Part shown: in pieces, positions 43,037 through 51,019 of the stretch | Numbering within the stretch: the stretch's first letter is position 1 | How the letters are laid out: each line of letters opens with the position of its first letter | Assembly: GCF_018390515.1 (NCBI RefSeq) | Contig: NZ_JAHBBK010000002.1 | Span: forward strand, 663,743-727,742 | DNA from: Mucilaginibacter sp. Bleaf8 | GTDB lineage: Bacteria > Bacteroidota > Bacteroidia > Sphingobacteriales > Sphingobacteriaceae | Direction: 5' to 3' | Length of the DNA stretch: 64,000 nucleotides | Position numbers and translations under genes: made by a program | The notes under the pieces: generated by a model | What the model was told of the DNA's origin: nothing | What the model saw: only the letters and a program-made list of their open reading frames with translations | Database searches by the model: none

Positions 43037-43113
43037 TTTTTGATATTAGAAATGTCCCGGTCTCCCGGGACGATTGATATTTATGAATTGTAGATTGTTG
43101 TGAAGGATTACGA

Positions 43114-44085
43114 TTAAACTAAGTCCTGATCGTTATGCCATACCCAGCCAAGGTACCAGAAGCCGATACCTACCCACCAGTCGCTAAGCAGCTTAACACC
43201 ACGATCAAACTTTTGCATATCAAACGTTTGCTGGTTAGCACCCCATTTCTCAGGCGCAGCGGTGTTGGCCTTGAATGTGGCGTACATCATGTTGCTGCCG
43301 GCCATTGAAGCAACGCCATTGATGGCAATGTTTTCAGCATCCAATACGGTCAACAGGGATGATACCTGGGCATAGTTGACGTTGTATTTCAAACGCATAC
43401 CTTCCTTGAAGCGTGCACGCAACGTTTTATTCATGGTCAAGCCGTCCATCCGGAAGCGATACAGCTCAGGAATTTGCTTTATGAAGTCTTCCACGTACTC
43501 CACAAATTCAACCGGATCAACTGGAGGCGTACCCATTGTGATCATGTTGGTCTTGCCGGCAGTATGGCCATCACGTAATTTTTTACGGACACCGTTAATC
43601 GAGGTACCTTCCAGGTTAGGCGTACCTTCTATTATCGGACCTTTAACACCCTTGAAGATTTCGGAAATTTCGAGATCTTGTTTGTACTGCTTCACGATCA
43701 GCTCTTCGATCATGTAACGCACGATGCCCCACTGGGTACGGTCAACCGGCCCCATGCCGGCCAAAAAGCCCAGGAAGGTTGGCATGATATCATCGGGTTC
43801 GATGTATTCGTCAATTTTCACGCGGTCGAGAGCGATTGACTCCAGTTCGAACTTCACATCACCAATTGGCGTGAAGCTTTTCTGGAAAGCTTGTAACACA
43901 CGCTTGATGCTTGCGGTTGCTTTGTAAACTATCGTATCCTCTGTAGGCCACGGTGTAAATAGGCTGCGGGTTTCTTCCGGCTGGAAGATAGCAGTTTGCA
44001 GGTTCTGCTGGCCGATGCCGCCCTGACGGTATTGGGCGCCGAACTCAGCAATAATTTGGTCAATATTTATTTTAGGATATGCCAT
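43114..44085 (-). CDS. Major capsid protein candidate
   Basis: 323 residues starting MAYPKINIDQIIAEFGAQYR. It lies 2 bp after a protease/scaffold gene, in the standard order for HK97-like capsids. Contents fit: N-terminal arm, long helix (YMIEELIVKQYKQDLEISE), then beta strands and a C-terminal loop with LLSDWWVGIGFWYLGWVWHN. No sequence signature proves the fold. The most abundant virion protein by inference. Confidence 0.75.
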   Translation of the reverse strand: MAYPKINIDQIIAEFGAQYRQGGIGQQNLQTAIFQPEETRSLFTPWPTEDTIVYKATASIKRVLQAFQKSFTPIGDVKFELESIALDRVKIDEYIEPDDIMPTFLGFLAGMGPVDRTQWGIVRYMIEELIVKQYKQDLEISEIFKGVKGPIIEGTPNLEGTSINGVRKKLRDGHTAGKTNMITMGTPPVDPVEFVEYVEDFIKQIPELYRFRMDGLTMNKTLRARFKEGMRLKYNVNYAQVSSLLTVLDAENIAINGVASMAGSNMMYATFKANTAAPEKWGANQQTFDMQKFDRGVKLLSDWWVGIGFWYLGWVWHNDQDLV

Positions 44086-44087
44086 TT

Positions 44088-44471
44088 TTATCGTCCTCCG
44101 AAAAATGAATTAATGAATTGGTTATGCGCAAAGCCGGCAATGGTAGCCTGCTCTTTCTCCGCCTCGGTCTTTTCAACCTTTGGATCGGCAGGAGGTACCA
44201 CCGGCGCTGCCGCTGCCGGCGCTTCAGCGACCTTAGCTTTTAAAGCAGTATTTTCTGCTGTCAATGTGCCGATGGTGCTGTTAGCTGTAGCAAGGTCAGT
44301 TGTTAATTTAGCGTTAGCCTGTGTAGCTTCGGCTGCATCGGTTACAACTGATTCCGGATGCACGCCAAATGCCGTGATGCCTGCCTCTGTCAGCTCTGCG
44401 TTAACAGCTGCTAACTCATCCTGGCTCGCTGCAGTCTTGCCAGCCAGGGCAAATAGTTTTGGAAATTTCAT
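44088..44471 (-). CDS. Possible internally started scaffold protein (127 aa)
   Basis: Nested in frame with the S49 protease: an internal ATG at 44471 reads MKFPKLFALAGKTAASQDEL and runs to the same stop. Upstream bases are AT-rich (ATATAAAC just before ATG), as Bacteroidota starts often are. The region is the coiled-coil scaffold part. Lambda-type Nu3 translation from within C is the precedent. Not provable without ribosome or protein data. Confidence 0.4.
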   Translation of the reverse strand: MKFPKLFALAGKTAASQDELAAVNAELTEAGITAFGVHPESVVTDAAEATQANAKLTTDLATANSTIGTLTAENTALKAKVAEAPAAAAPVVPPADPKVEKTEAEKEQATIAGFAHNQFINSFFGGR

Positions 44472-45419
44472 GTTTATATTTAAATCAGGGTTATGTGCGG
44501 AAAATGATGAAGAAGATGATTTGCGTTTGCTGTCGGCGCCATCAGCCATTTCCTCCAGTCGCGCAAAGGCTGCGCTGTAGGAGAGAATACCGTCAATGAG
44601 GCCTATCTCTTGCGCCCAGCTGGCCGAACCGTCCTGCCCTTTGTTCCATGCGGACGGTTTTCCCTGGAGCCGGTCGCCACGGTAGTCGGTTACTTTTTGG
44701 ATAAATGTTTGGGCAACAGCGCTCAGGCTCTCATCAAGCAAGTCGTAATTGCCTTTCATAGCATCACGATAAGTTTTATTTTTCTCGGTGCTTTCCGGTG
44801 CGTAACGGTCAATGACTTTGATGCCCATTGCTTTCAGGCGCTCGGAGTGATCCTGAATGGTTTGATATACACCAATACCACCGATCGTATTCAGCTCATG
44901 TGAAGCATATACCTCGTCAGCTGCCAAGCCGGTCCAAACACCACCGCTGCACATCAGGCCGTCATTTACAAAAGCCAATGAGGGTTTACCGAAATCATTT
45001 ATGGCGTCGGCCAGGGAAGAGGTACCGGATACCTGACCACCAGGGCAATCCATTTCGATAAAAAGACCGCGAATGTTGTCATTCGCTTTCGCCTCCTGAA
45101 CAAGTTGCGTTAGCTCGTATGATCCGGAGCTACAATAGCCATATTTCATTAGCGGGCCGATCAGATCGATCTTAGCAAAACTGCCCTTGGGCGCTTTTTC
45201 GAAACCGGAAAAATAAGAAGGAGCGAAGAGCGTACCGGCAGTGATCACACTGACACGGTAATCGGGGGATGGCTTTGGAGCCTGCCCGAAATTGACAGAT
45301 TTTCCTTCCAGTACATTCGCCCAGATGGAAATATTGTCCTTTGCCCACTGTGCATCAAGCAACCAGGCGTTACGAAGAATGGCGGATATTAAGTGAAACT
45401 CACTATTCATTTGCTGCAA
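44088..45419 (-). CDS. S49 peptidase fused to scaffold-like C-terminus (capsid maturation protease)
   Basis: 443 residues. The SppA/S49 fold covers about 80-290: DCPGGQVSG (124-132), nucleophile Ser158 in MCSGGVWTGLAAD, and NTIGGIGVY (177-185). After a Ser/Lys linker (about 295-310) an Ala-rich coiled coil (317-443) resembles a scaffolding protein. Phage lambda C/Nu3 works this way: the protease and the scaffold share a C-terminus. An in-frame ATG at 44471 starts the scaffold part (see separate entry). The capsid gene follows after 2 bp. Confidence 0.85.
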   Translation of the reverse strand: MQQMNSEFHLISAILRNAWLLDAQWAKDNISIWANVLEGKSVNFGQAPKPSPDYRVSVITAGTLFAPSYFSGFEKAPKGSFAKIDLIGPLMKYGYCSSGSYELTQLVQEAKANDNIRGLFIEMDCPGGQVSGTSSLADAINDFGKPSLAFVNDGLMCSGGVWTGLAADEVYASHELNTIGGIGVYQTIQDHSERLKAMGIKVIDRYAPESTEKNKTYRDAMKGNYDLLDESLSAVAQTFIQKVTDYRGDRLQGKPSAWNKGQDGSASWAQEIGLIDGILSYSAAFARLEEMADGADSKRKSSSSSFSAHNPDLNINMKFPKLFALAGKTAASQDELAAVNAELTEAGITAFGVHPESVVTDAAEATQANAKLTTDLATANSTIGTLTAENTALKAKVAEAPAAAAPVVPPADPKVEKTEAEKEQATIAGFAHNQFINSFFGGR

Positions 45420-45456
45420 TGATACAGCAGCGCATTAGCCCCGGAAACGACAGAAA

Positions 45457-45936
45457 TCAGGCCTTGTACAGCGGTGCGCGCTGTTTTCCGCGACCTGTAA
45501 ATGTGAAAGTGTAGCCAATGGCATCACCTGGTTCGATACCGGAGTTGAAAACAGCAGTGAAAGTGAGCGGAGCATTGTAGCCAATAAGCCGGCGACGGCC
45601 AGCATGATCTTTTGCTATCACCAGGTGCCGAATGTGATCAGCTTCCATCTCGGCAAACAGCGCAGCCGCTGCCGGATCATCGCCAGGGTAGAAGCCGGTG
45701 ACCTTCCAATTGTAGATGGTACCGTTATCATCCGTTGCGCCTTCTTCGTCGAAACTTAGCTTCCTGATAACCGAAAGGCCGTTTAAAAAGCGGTCAGCGC
45801 TCCGGAGCTTTACCAACTGGGTGATGGTGCCCTGGCTAACCGGTGGCAGCGTCTGGATATATTGTGAGGGAATAAAAGCAAAGCTAACCAGGCCGGGCAG
45901 GTAAGCGCGTTCAATGGATGGAAAGTCGGTAATCAT
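45457..45936 (-). CDS. Tail tube or head-tail protein candidate (159 aa)
   Basis: 159 residues: MITDFPSIERAYLPGLVSFA, many short strands (TFTAVFNSGIEPGDAIGYTF), acidic helix (AALFAEMEADHIRHLV). Size and beta content suit a major tail protein; the gap of 37 bp to the protease gene puts it in the same string. Weak assignment because no family signature is seen. Confidence 0.5.
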   Translation of the reverse strand: MITDFPSIERAYLPGLVSFAFIPSQYIQTLPPVSQGTITQLVKLRSADRFLNGLSVIRKLSFDEEGATDDNGTIYNWKVTGFYPGDDPAAAALFAEMEADHIRHLVIAKDHAGRRRLIGYNAPLTFTAVFNSGIEPGDAIGYTFTFTGRGKQRAPLYKA

Positions 45937-46007
45937 GTTGTAAAGCTGAGATGAGGCGCGAAAGTTTAAAATGAAAATGGGCGTATTAGCCCGTAAAAAT
46001 GGGGCTG

Positions 46008-46098
46008 AAAAATTTCCGACCGAAAAGTCAAAAGTTTTTTTAAAATCAGGCTAAAAAGTTTCCGACTGAAAAGTCAGAACTTTTTTTTAAATCATGCT
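46008..46098 (-). terminator. Tandem duplicated terminator hairpins
   Basis: Two 45-bp units (46008-46052 and 46053-46098) of about 80% identity. Each contains GAC-GAAAA-GTC inside a larger AAAGT/ACTTTT pairing and T tracts on both sides. They end the 155-aa gene (minus strand) before the tail-tube gene. Confidence 0.6.
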
Positions 46099-46559
46099 GA
46101 TAGCGCCATTTTTACCCGCTTGCGGTAACGCTCGTACTTCTTCTCCATACATTTTAAGGTAAACAAGTCTTCATGCAGTCCATAGTTTTCGCGGAAGGCA
46201 AAGTAATGATCCTGAATTTTGCCGCCAACCATAGTGCTGCACACATCCATCCAGTTGCAAAAATCTTCATCCAGGGTATAAAGCACCAAATTGTTGAAGT
46301 CGATAACTTTCTTTGGGTGGATGTGCAGGCCCTGGCGCCCCCATATCCTTTCAGTAATCTGCAAACGGAGCGTTTCAGAATACTTTTCATGAAATTCTAC
46401 CTTGCCAACCACTGGTCGAAGTAACGTAAGTGAGTTAAATAAGAAGATACCGTATTTATTGTTACGATAAAGCTCAAACGGCTCCACCGGATATTTATGA
46501 CGTAAATAGGCTTTGACCACCGGCAGGACAGGTATCTTAATCTCCAGAATCATAATCAA
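46092..46559 (-). CDS. Hypothetical phage protein (155 aa)
   Basis: 155 residues starting MIMILEIKIPVLPVVKAYLR; contains LRLQITERIWGRQGLHI and a basic C-terminus. No signal peptide (Met-rich start is hydrophobic only briefly). Possible alternative start at codon 3. Function unknown. Ends at the tandem terminators. Confidence 0.55.
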   Translation of the reverse strand: MIMILEIKIPVLPVVKAYLRHKYPVEPFELYRNNKYGIFLFNSLTLLRPVVGKVEFHEKYSETLRLQITERIWGRQGLHIHPKKVIDFNNLVLYTLDEDFCNWMDVCSTMVGGKIQDHYFAFRENYGLHEDLFTLKCMEKKYERYRKRVKMALSA

Positions 46560-46642
46560 TTAGGGGTGTATAAAATTACTTATTTCCCCGAAGATAGACA
46601 ACTGGTACCGAGCGCTATACGACAGAACTTCTTAACAGGTGG

Positions 46643-46942
46643 TTAAACACTTAACGGTAAATTTTTGCGCGGATCCATTAACGAGAATGTCATGTCGATG
46701 CATTGCCTGTATGCAGCGTACCATTGCAGAGCCTCGGTGATCGATTCCAGTTGGTACCCATCACTATACTGTGTTTCAAATGCAAACGATGCATTTTCGC
46801 TCTTACCGTAGAAATCCATCTTTCCCGGAGTTGGCTGATAGTCTTCTGAAGCCAAGTCATAAACCCGAATCCGGATGCCCAGGGCTGGGCTTGCGATTAG
46901 CGTTTCAGTTTCGTGGTGTACCAGGTAAAAAGCAGCTGACAT
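46643..46942 (-). CDS. Hypothetical phage protein (99 aa)
   Basis: 99 residues, aromatic-rich (FYLVHHETETLIAS; DFYGKSENASFAFETQYSD). No family known. Lies at the start of the minus-strand head string, 83 bp before the 155-aa gene. Confidence 0.5.
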   Translation of the reverse strand: MSAAFYLVHHETETLIASPALGIRIRVYDLASEDYQPTPGKMDFYGKSENASFAFETQYSDGYQLESITEALQWYAAYRQCIDMTFSLMDPRKNLPLSV

Positions 46943-47550
46943 ATTTACAAAGATAGCGCTAAAACGCCGACAAGTAAATAACGATGGTAGTCCGCAGGTA
47001 GTATTTTGTGTTGTCGTTTCTCTGGAGGCATCACGTGCTTAAATTGTATCAAATTCAAAAACTGAAATAAAAGTCATTTTAACTGTTACAACTGTTACAG
47101 TGTTACATGTCTATGTAACCTATTGATTGTTAGCTTTTTGAGTTTGTAACGTTGTTGTAACAGCTGTAACACTTTGTAACACATTGTAACGTTTAAAATC
47201 CTGTTGTTACAAATTGTTACACTTTTTTGTTTTCTTCTATTCTCCTCACTTTCAGGTTTATTATTTTTTCTACATAAAGAAAAGTTATAGTGTTGTAACA
47301 GTTGTAACGCTTTTTTAGGGAAATTTAAAAAATGTATTTTTACAGAATATAATTTTGTTGCTCGCTCAAAAAATTTTCGAAGTACCCCTCTCTCTCGTAA
47401 AAATGTGAAAAAGCGGATTTTGCGGTGGTGGGAAGAAGATAAAGGTATTCAGCTGATGTGATCAGCTGAATTGTGTGCGTTGTTCCTATGCTTCGCAAAG
47501 TCACGAACGCGCATGGGTAATACAGGTTCATTAATTATTGAAGCTTAAAT
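46943..47550. other. Non-coding control/origin region
   Basis: 608 bp with no convincing gene. It contains the TGTAAC repeat cluster (47085-47308), followed by AT-rich DNA and the region upstream of the plus-strand 82-aa gene. A 63-codon minus frame at 47340-47531 is considered spurious. Confidence 0.6.
47085..47308. repeat. Cluster of 13 TGTAAC/GTTACA motifs
   Basis: GTTACA at 47085, 47094, 47102, 47206 and 47216; TGTAAC at 47114, 47145, 47156, 47165, 47175, 47185, 47294 and 47303. Several are 9-11 bp apart, on one face of the helix. Mixed orientation and dense packing suggest iterons of a replication origin or a multi-site operator. It sits between opposing transcription units. Confidence 0.75.
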
Positions 47551-47799
47551 ATGGAGTCAAGAAAAAAGTTTAATGGCGAGTGGGATGATCTTTCATTCGA
47601 GTACCCGCTTTACTACGAGGGCAATATGGTAAGCTGCCGGATTGAACCTGGTGAAAGCGGCTATGGCGTAAAGTTTGATGGCCGGTTAGTTGCAGAATTG
47701 GCTATGAACGAATCTAACGAGTGGGAACAAAATTCCGGTACCCTGGATGAAGATACAGTTTACAGCATCGGCTTAAAAATTAATGATCACTTCGAATAG
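47551..47799 (+). CDS. Small hypothetical protein (82 aa)
   Basis: 82 residues, acidic, with alternating strands (PLYYEGNMVSCRIEPGESGY; EWEQNSGTLDEDTVYSIGL). It lies 2 bp before the SRAP gene on the plus strand and is likely co-transcribed. Unknown. Confidence 0.6.
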   Translation: MESRKKFNGEWDDLSFEYPLYYEGNMVSCRIEPGESGYGVKFDGRLVAELAMNESNEWEQNSGTLDEDTVYSIGLKINDHFE

Positions 47800-47801
47800 C
47801 T

Positions 47802-48527
47802 ATGTGTTACCATTACTCACAGACCCGCAGCAAGCAAGCGCTAAAAGAGCGTTTTAAAGCTGAACTGGAAGAAGGAACTAAAATTGAGCCGGTATACCAT
47901 AATAACGGCTTTCAGCACCGCGCCATGCCGGTGATCACGGCTGATGAGCCGAAAACCATACAGCTCTACCGGTGGGGATTAATCCCGCACTTCATGAAAA
48001 CGCGTGAGGATGCTATCAAGATAAGTAACCTAACGTTGAATGCTATTGGTGAAGAGATACACCAGAAGCCATCTTATAAGCAATACATTACCAAAAAGCG
48101 TTGCCTGGTGCTAGCAGATGGGTTGTATGAATGGATGCACGCGGGTAAAGAAACGTATCCGCACTTCGTTTACCTGAAGGAGCGTAAGCCGTTCGCCTTT
48201 GCCGGCATTTACTCGCACTGGAAGGATGAGCAAACGGGTGAGGTGATCAAAACCTATTCGATCATCACTACGGCGGCCAATAAGCTGATGTCAAAGATTC
48301 ACAACACGAAACAGCGCATGCCGGTGATCCTCCGCCCGGAGCTGGAAAGAAAGTGGCTAGATCAAACGCTACTTAAAGAAGAGATTAACGACCTGATGCT
48401 GCCCTATGATGACGAGTTAATGGAAGCGCATACGATCACCAAAGCATTCTCAAGCAAAAAGGCTATTACCGATGTGCCGGATATTCAGTGTGTTGTAGAG
48501 TACCCAGAGTTGGCACTATGGGGATAA
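47802..48527 (+). CDS. SOS response-associated peptidase (SRAP/HMCES family)
   Basis: 241 residues. Catalytic Cys2 follows the start Met (MCYHYSQTRS). GLIPHFMK near 58, NAIGEEI near 81, CLVLADGLYEWMHAG near 103-117 (Glu) and RMPVIL near 171 match the SRAP fold. Homologues YedK and HMCES form a covalent thiazolidine with abasic sites in single-stranded DNA. A phage copy would protect replicating DNA. Plus strand, opposite to most early genes. Confidence 0.88.
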   Translation: MCYHYSQTRSKQALKERFKAELEEGTKIEPVYHNNGFQHRAMPVITADEPKTIQLYRWGLIPHFMKTREDAIKISNLTLNAIGEEIHQKPSYKQYITKKRCLVLADGLYEWMHAGKETYPHFVYLKERKPFAFAGIYSHWKDEQTGEVIKTYSIITTAANKLMSKIHNTKQRMPVILRPELERKWLDQTLLKEEINDLMLPYDDELMEAHTITKAFSSKKAITDVPDIQCVVEYPELALWG

Positions 48528-48533
48528 TATTAG

Positions 48534-48582
48534 TACTTGACATTGCTAATAAATTTAGTATATCTTTGTTAAAAACAAAGAT
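48534..48582 (+). promoter_or_regulatory. Promoter with operator-like inverted repeat before 48-aa gene
   Basis: TATCTTTG at 48561-48568 fits TAnnTTTG; an inverted repeat ATCTTTGT (48562-48569) - ACAAAGAT (48575-48582) overlaps it and abuts the ATG at 48583. The TTG at 48536-48538 could serve as an upstream element. Confidence 0.5.
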
Positions 48583-48729
48583 ATGGACAGCAAAGAAATA
48601 ATGTTTGACGAATTAGATGAAACTAACTGTATGCCGGGCACTCTTCTACTTCTTAATGGTAAAGTAGACGTTGATGAAGCCAAACGGATTGACCAGGAGC
48701 ATAAGCTACGGGAAAACAAAATAAACTAA
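48583..48729 (+). CDS. Small acidic protein (48 aa)
   Basis: ATG at 48583, TAA at 48727-48729. Starts MDSKEIMFDELDETNCMPGT; acidic N-terminus, then a helical Lys/Glu/Arg stretch. It has its own promoter element and is 6 bp before the next start. Unknown. It is below the size of many gene finders. Confidence 0.5.
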   Translation: MDSKEIMFDELDETNCMPGTLLLLNGKVDVDEAKRIDQEHKLRENKIN

Positions 48730-48735
48730 TCATTC

Positions 48736-49140
48736 GTGGTTACGTTTATCAATAGCGTTTATGCCCTTGGCGATAAGCGCTTTCCTGTAACACTAAATTC
48801 CAACGAATTTGGCGGTGGGGGCTATGCAATTGCTTGCATGGGCAAAAAACTCGGTTCATTAGTTCCGACCACAGCTTTTGGTTGGCGTTATATAGGCGAA
48901 CATCTAACACTTGATGATATTCAAATTTTGCTGGATATCATCTTCGAGGCTAATAATTGGCCTGAAAGCGGTTTAGACTTTAGGGACAATATCGTGATTC
49001 ACCGGGAACTTAGACGAAGGATGCTTAACCATCCATCTTATTATTTGCAGGCCATTGAATTAACTACAGATTACTTCTACAAATATGGCAATTCTCATCA
49101 GGACGATCCGATGTACAACCCATTTCAAAAACCATTTTGA
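48736..49140 (+). CDS. Hypothetical phage protein (134 aa), GTG start
   Basis: 134 residues; the frame opens at a GTG (48736), 6 bp after the 48-aa gene stop. Contents: NSVYALGDKRFPVTL, GGGGYAIACMGKKLGSLVP, LTLDDIQILLDIIFEANNW. No known family. Part of the plus-strand early block. Confidence 0.55.
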   Translation: MVTFINSVYALGDKRFPVTLNSNEFGGGGYAIACMGKKLGSLVPTTAFGWRYIGEHLTLDDIQILLDIIFEANNWPESGLDFRDNIVIHRELRRRMLNHPSYYLQAIELTTDYFYKYGNSHQDDPMYNPFQKPF

Positions 49141-49168
49141 GTTTAAGTCAATGGCCATGAACAATCAA

Positions 49169-49187
49169 AGCCGGCTTTACGCCGGCT
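49169..49187. terminator. Terminator between convergent genes
   Basis: AGCCGGC - TTTAC - GCCGGCT hairpin, between the plus-strand gene ending at 49140 and the minus-strand gene ending at 49189. Confidence 0.65.
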
Positions 49188-49188
49188 C

Positions 49189-49791
49189 TTAATTCAATTT
49201 ACTTTTGATAGCTTCGTCATAAGCAGCTTTAATCCTCTGAAATTTCTCCTTATTGCCTAATGGCCGCATGTCCGGGTGATATAACTTGGCAAGCGCATGA
49301 AACGCTTTTGTTATTGTCTCCAGGCTTGCATCGGGGCTCACTTCAAGTGTTCTCCACCAAGTTTCAACCGGTGCCGGAGTGTGATCTCCAGAGCCAATCA
49401 ATTTAAAACGCTCAAAAGCGCTGTTGATTGCGTCCGCAATGCCGTAGCGTTCGGGACGGCGGATCCCCTCAATAGTCAGCTCAATCGCGCGTAAATTGTC
49501 TTCAATTTTTGGATAGCTATCGCATGCAATCACCCTTTGCTTATTGTTCCAGATGAAATATACCGCCACACCGTGATCCTTATTTACTGGGCGCAGCGTA
49601 GCATATAACTGGCCATCCAGCCGTACAGGTATATTCGTAGAAATAACTGGCCGGGTACCGCCGAGCAATTTGATCTCGTTCATTACAGCCTTACGAACCA
49701 GGTCAAGAGAAGCTACTTTAAAAGGGGATCTTTTATGTGATCTCGTCCGGGCGTACCCAACTGGCCATTGTAGTGGAAATGCCTCAATCAT
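49189..49791 (-). CDS. J-domain-containing phage protein (200 aa)
   Basis: 200 residues. The C-terminal ~60 form a J domain (WWRTLEVSPDASLETITKAF, LYHPDMRPLGN with the HPD motif), so it probably recruits a DnaK-type chaperone. The N-terminal ~135 (VRLDGQLYATLRPVNKDHGV; RVIACDSYPKIEDNLRAIEL) is a conserved mobile-element domain of unknown role. Starts with an SD-like AGGAGG 10 nt upstream and overlaps the 83-aa gene by 4 bp. Confidence 0.8.
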   Translation of the reverse strand: MIEAFPLQWPVGYARTRSHKRSPFKVASLDLVRKAVMNEIKLLGGTRPVISTNIPVRLDGQLYATLRPVNKDHGVAVYFIWNNKQRVIACDSYPKIEDNLRAIELTIEGIRRPERYGIADAINSAFERFKLIGSGDHTPAPVETWWRTLEVSPDASLETITKAFHALAKLYHPDMRPLGNKEKFQRIKAAYDEAIKSKLN

Positions 49792-50039
49792 GCTACTGCC
49801 GCCTCCTGCTCAGCTGCTTTTTTTTCTATTTCAAGTGTTTCCAGATCGCGTGGGGATTCCAGTCCGATCGCATACGCTGTAGCAAAATCTTTGCGTTTAA
49901 TTGCACCATAATAGTCAACCAGGTACTGCGCACGCTCGACCGTAAGCGTAGTTTTAACAAACACTTCCGGAAAGATCATTGGGCAGATTTTGGCAAATTC
50001 GTGCGCCAAGGCAGTACGCTGGGTTAAATCTGTATTCAT
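49788..50039 (-). CDS. Small phage protein (83 aa)
   Basis: 83 residues: helical, MNTDLTQRTALAHEFAKICP; C-terminus EKKAAEQEAAVA. The last codons carry an AGGAGG that serves the next gene. Upstream junction also has a GGAGG 10 nt before its own ATG. Function unknown. Confidence 0.6.
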   Translation of the reverse strand: MNTDLTQRTALAHEFAKICPMIFPEVFVKTTLTVERAQYLVDYYGAIKRKDFATAYAIGLESPRDLETLEIEKKAAEQEAAVA

Positions 50040-50449
50040 ACGAAAGCCGCCTCCAGCCGGATATTTACTTCGTTAACGTTAATAATGTTGTGACTTAGCA
50101 TTAGGACGATGACTCCGGCACGAGCTGCAGCTTCTGAGTGAGCCGCAACTTCTATACTTCCCGCGGGTGTATTGTATGAGTAGCACACCCAAATCTCGTG
50201 GGGTTCATTTCCAGCGACAGCTTTCGTCATAAACCTACCGGTGTAAAAGGCGAGTGGTAGCATGATGCCAAGCTCAGTAGCAGTGTAAGCTATCGCTCTA
50301 CCTTCAGTGATTGGCGTAATTTTAGGATGCCACTGATAGGGTTTATCTTGGTCGTTCTCATAGAACCAGGTACCGATCTGAAGACAGCCCAACGCTTTCA
50401 ACTGTGCAGCTTCCACAGGGCCGGCCAATTGCTTTTTAATTAGCGTCAT
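50036..50449 (-). CDS. Conserved phage protein (137 aa)
   Basis: 137 residues with LGIMLPLAFYTGRFM and a C-terminal helix ARAGVIVLMLSHNI typical of a small conserved protein seen in Bacteroidota phages and integrative elements. Unknown function. Coupled to neighbours by ATGA overlaps on both sides and preceded by AGGAGG. Confidence 0.65.
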   Translation of the reverse strand: MTLIKKQLAGPVEAAQLKALGCLQIGTWFYENDQDKPYQWHPKITPITEGRAIAYTATELGIMLPLAFYTGRFMTKAVAGNEPHEIWVCYSYNTPAGSIEVAAHSEAAARAGVIVLMLSHNIINVNEVNIRLEAAFV

Positions 50450-50712
50450 GCAGCTGCTGCCTCCTGATCAGCCGACTCGTGAACTTCAAATGCTTTATAA
50501 GTTGCAAGCTGGCCGCTTGATCTAACGGCCAGTTTTAATTTGTGAACCGAGATAAGCCGTTTAGCTTCAGCTATACCGGTGTCAAGGTTTGATACGCGGT
50601 ATTCTATTTTACCGGTAAAAATTTTGTATTTATCCTCCTGGAACAGGCGGACGAATTTTTGCAGGTCTGTTTGGTTATTCACTTGGAAAAGTTTGTGTCT
50701 CCAGGCCATCAA
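50446..50712 (-). CDS. Small phage protein (88 aa)
   Basis: 88 residues starting MMAWRHKLFQVNNQTDLQKF; the first two codons are both ATG. C-terminus ends ADQEAAAA, similar to the 83-aa gene's end. It overlaps the upstream 114-aa gene by 38 bp, unusually long, so the true start might be later. No function. Confidence 0.55.
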   Translation of the reverse strand: MMAWRHKLFQVNNQTDLQKFVRLFQEDKYKIFTGKIEYRVSNLDTGIAEAKRLISVHKLKLAVRSSGQLATYKAFEVHESADQEAAAA

Positions 50713-51019
50713 AGTCGATGGGCCTTTGACCGGTTTCTAAAAAATCTATTTGTTGCTGATAGAAGCTGAATGCCTCCTTGATCTTTTGCCAGTACTTTTT
50801 TCTCAGTATCCAGCTTAGGGCTGCGCAGCTTGGGCCATAGCCATCAACGAAAATATTTGGTTGGTCGATAATCAGATCGGGGGTGGTTACCACAAGCCAG
50901 TACTGGTGATCTTCGTAGGTGAAAGTTATTTTGGCCAGGAAACGGCTGACACCTTCCACTTCGGTAAGGAAAAGGTTTCTTTCCCATTCGTTACCAAATT
51001 TTCTAAACTCTATTTTCAT
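50675..51019 (-). CDS. Small phage protein (114 aa)
   Basis: 114 residues: MKIEFRKFGNEWERNLFLTE, FTYEDHQYWLVVTTPDLIID, SFYQQQIDFLETGQRPIDFD. Acidic, soluble. Overlaps the 82-aa gene by 4 bp. No family. Confidence 0.55.
   Translation of the reverse strand: MKIEFRKFGNEWERNLFLTEVEGVSRFLAKITFTYEDHQYWLVVTTPDLIIDQPNIFVDGYGPSCAALSWILRKKYWQKIKEAFSFYQQQIDFLETGQRPIDFDGLETQTFPSE

Noticed and set aside
47340-47531. 63-codon minus-strand frame
   Set aside because: Odd composition and no context; probably chance in the control region.
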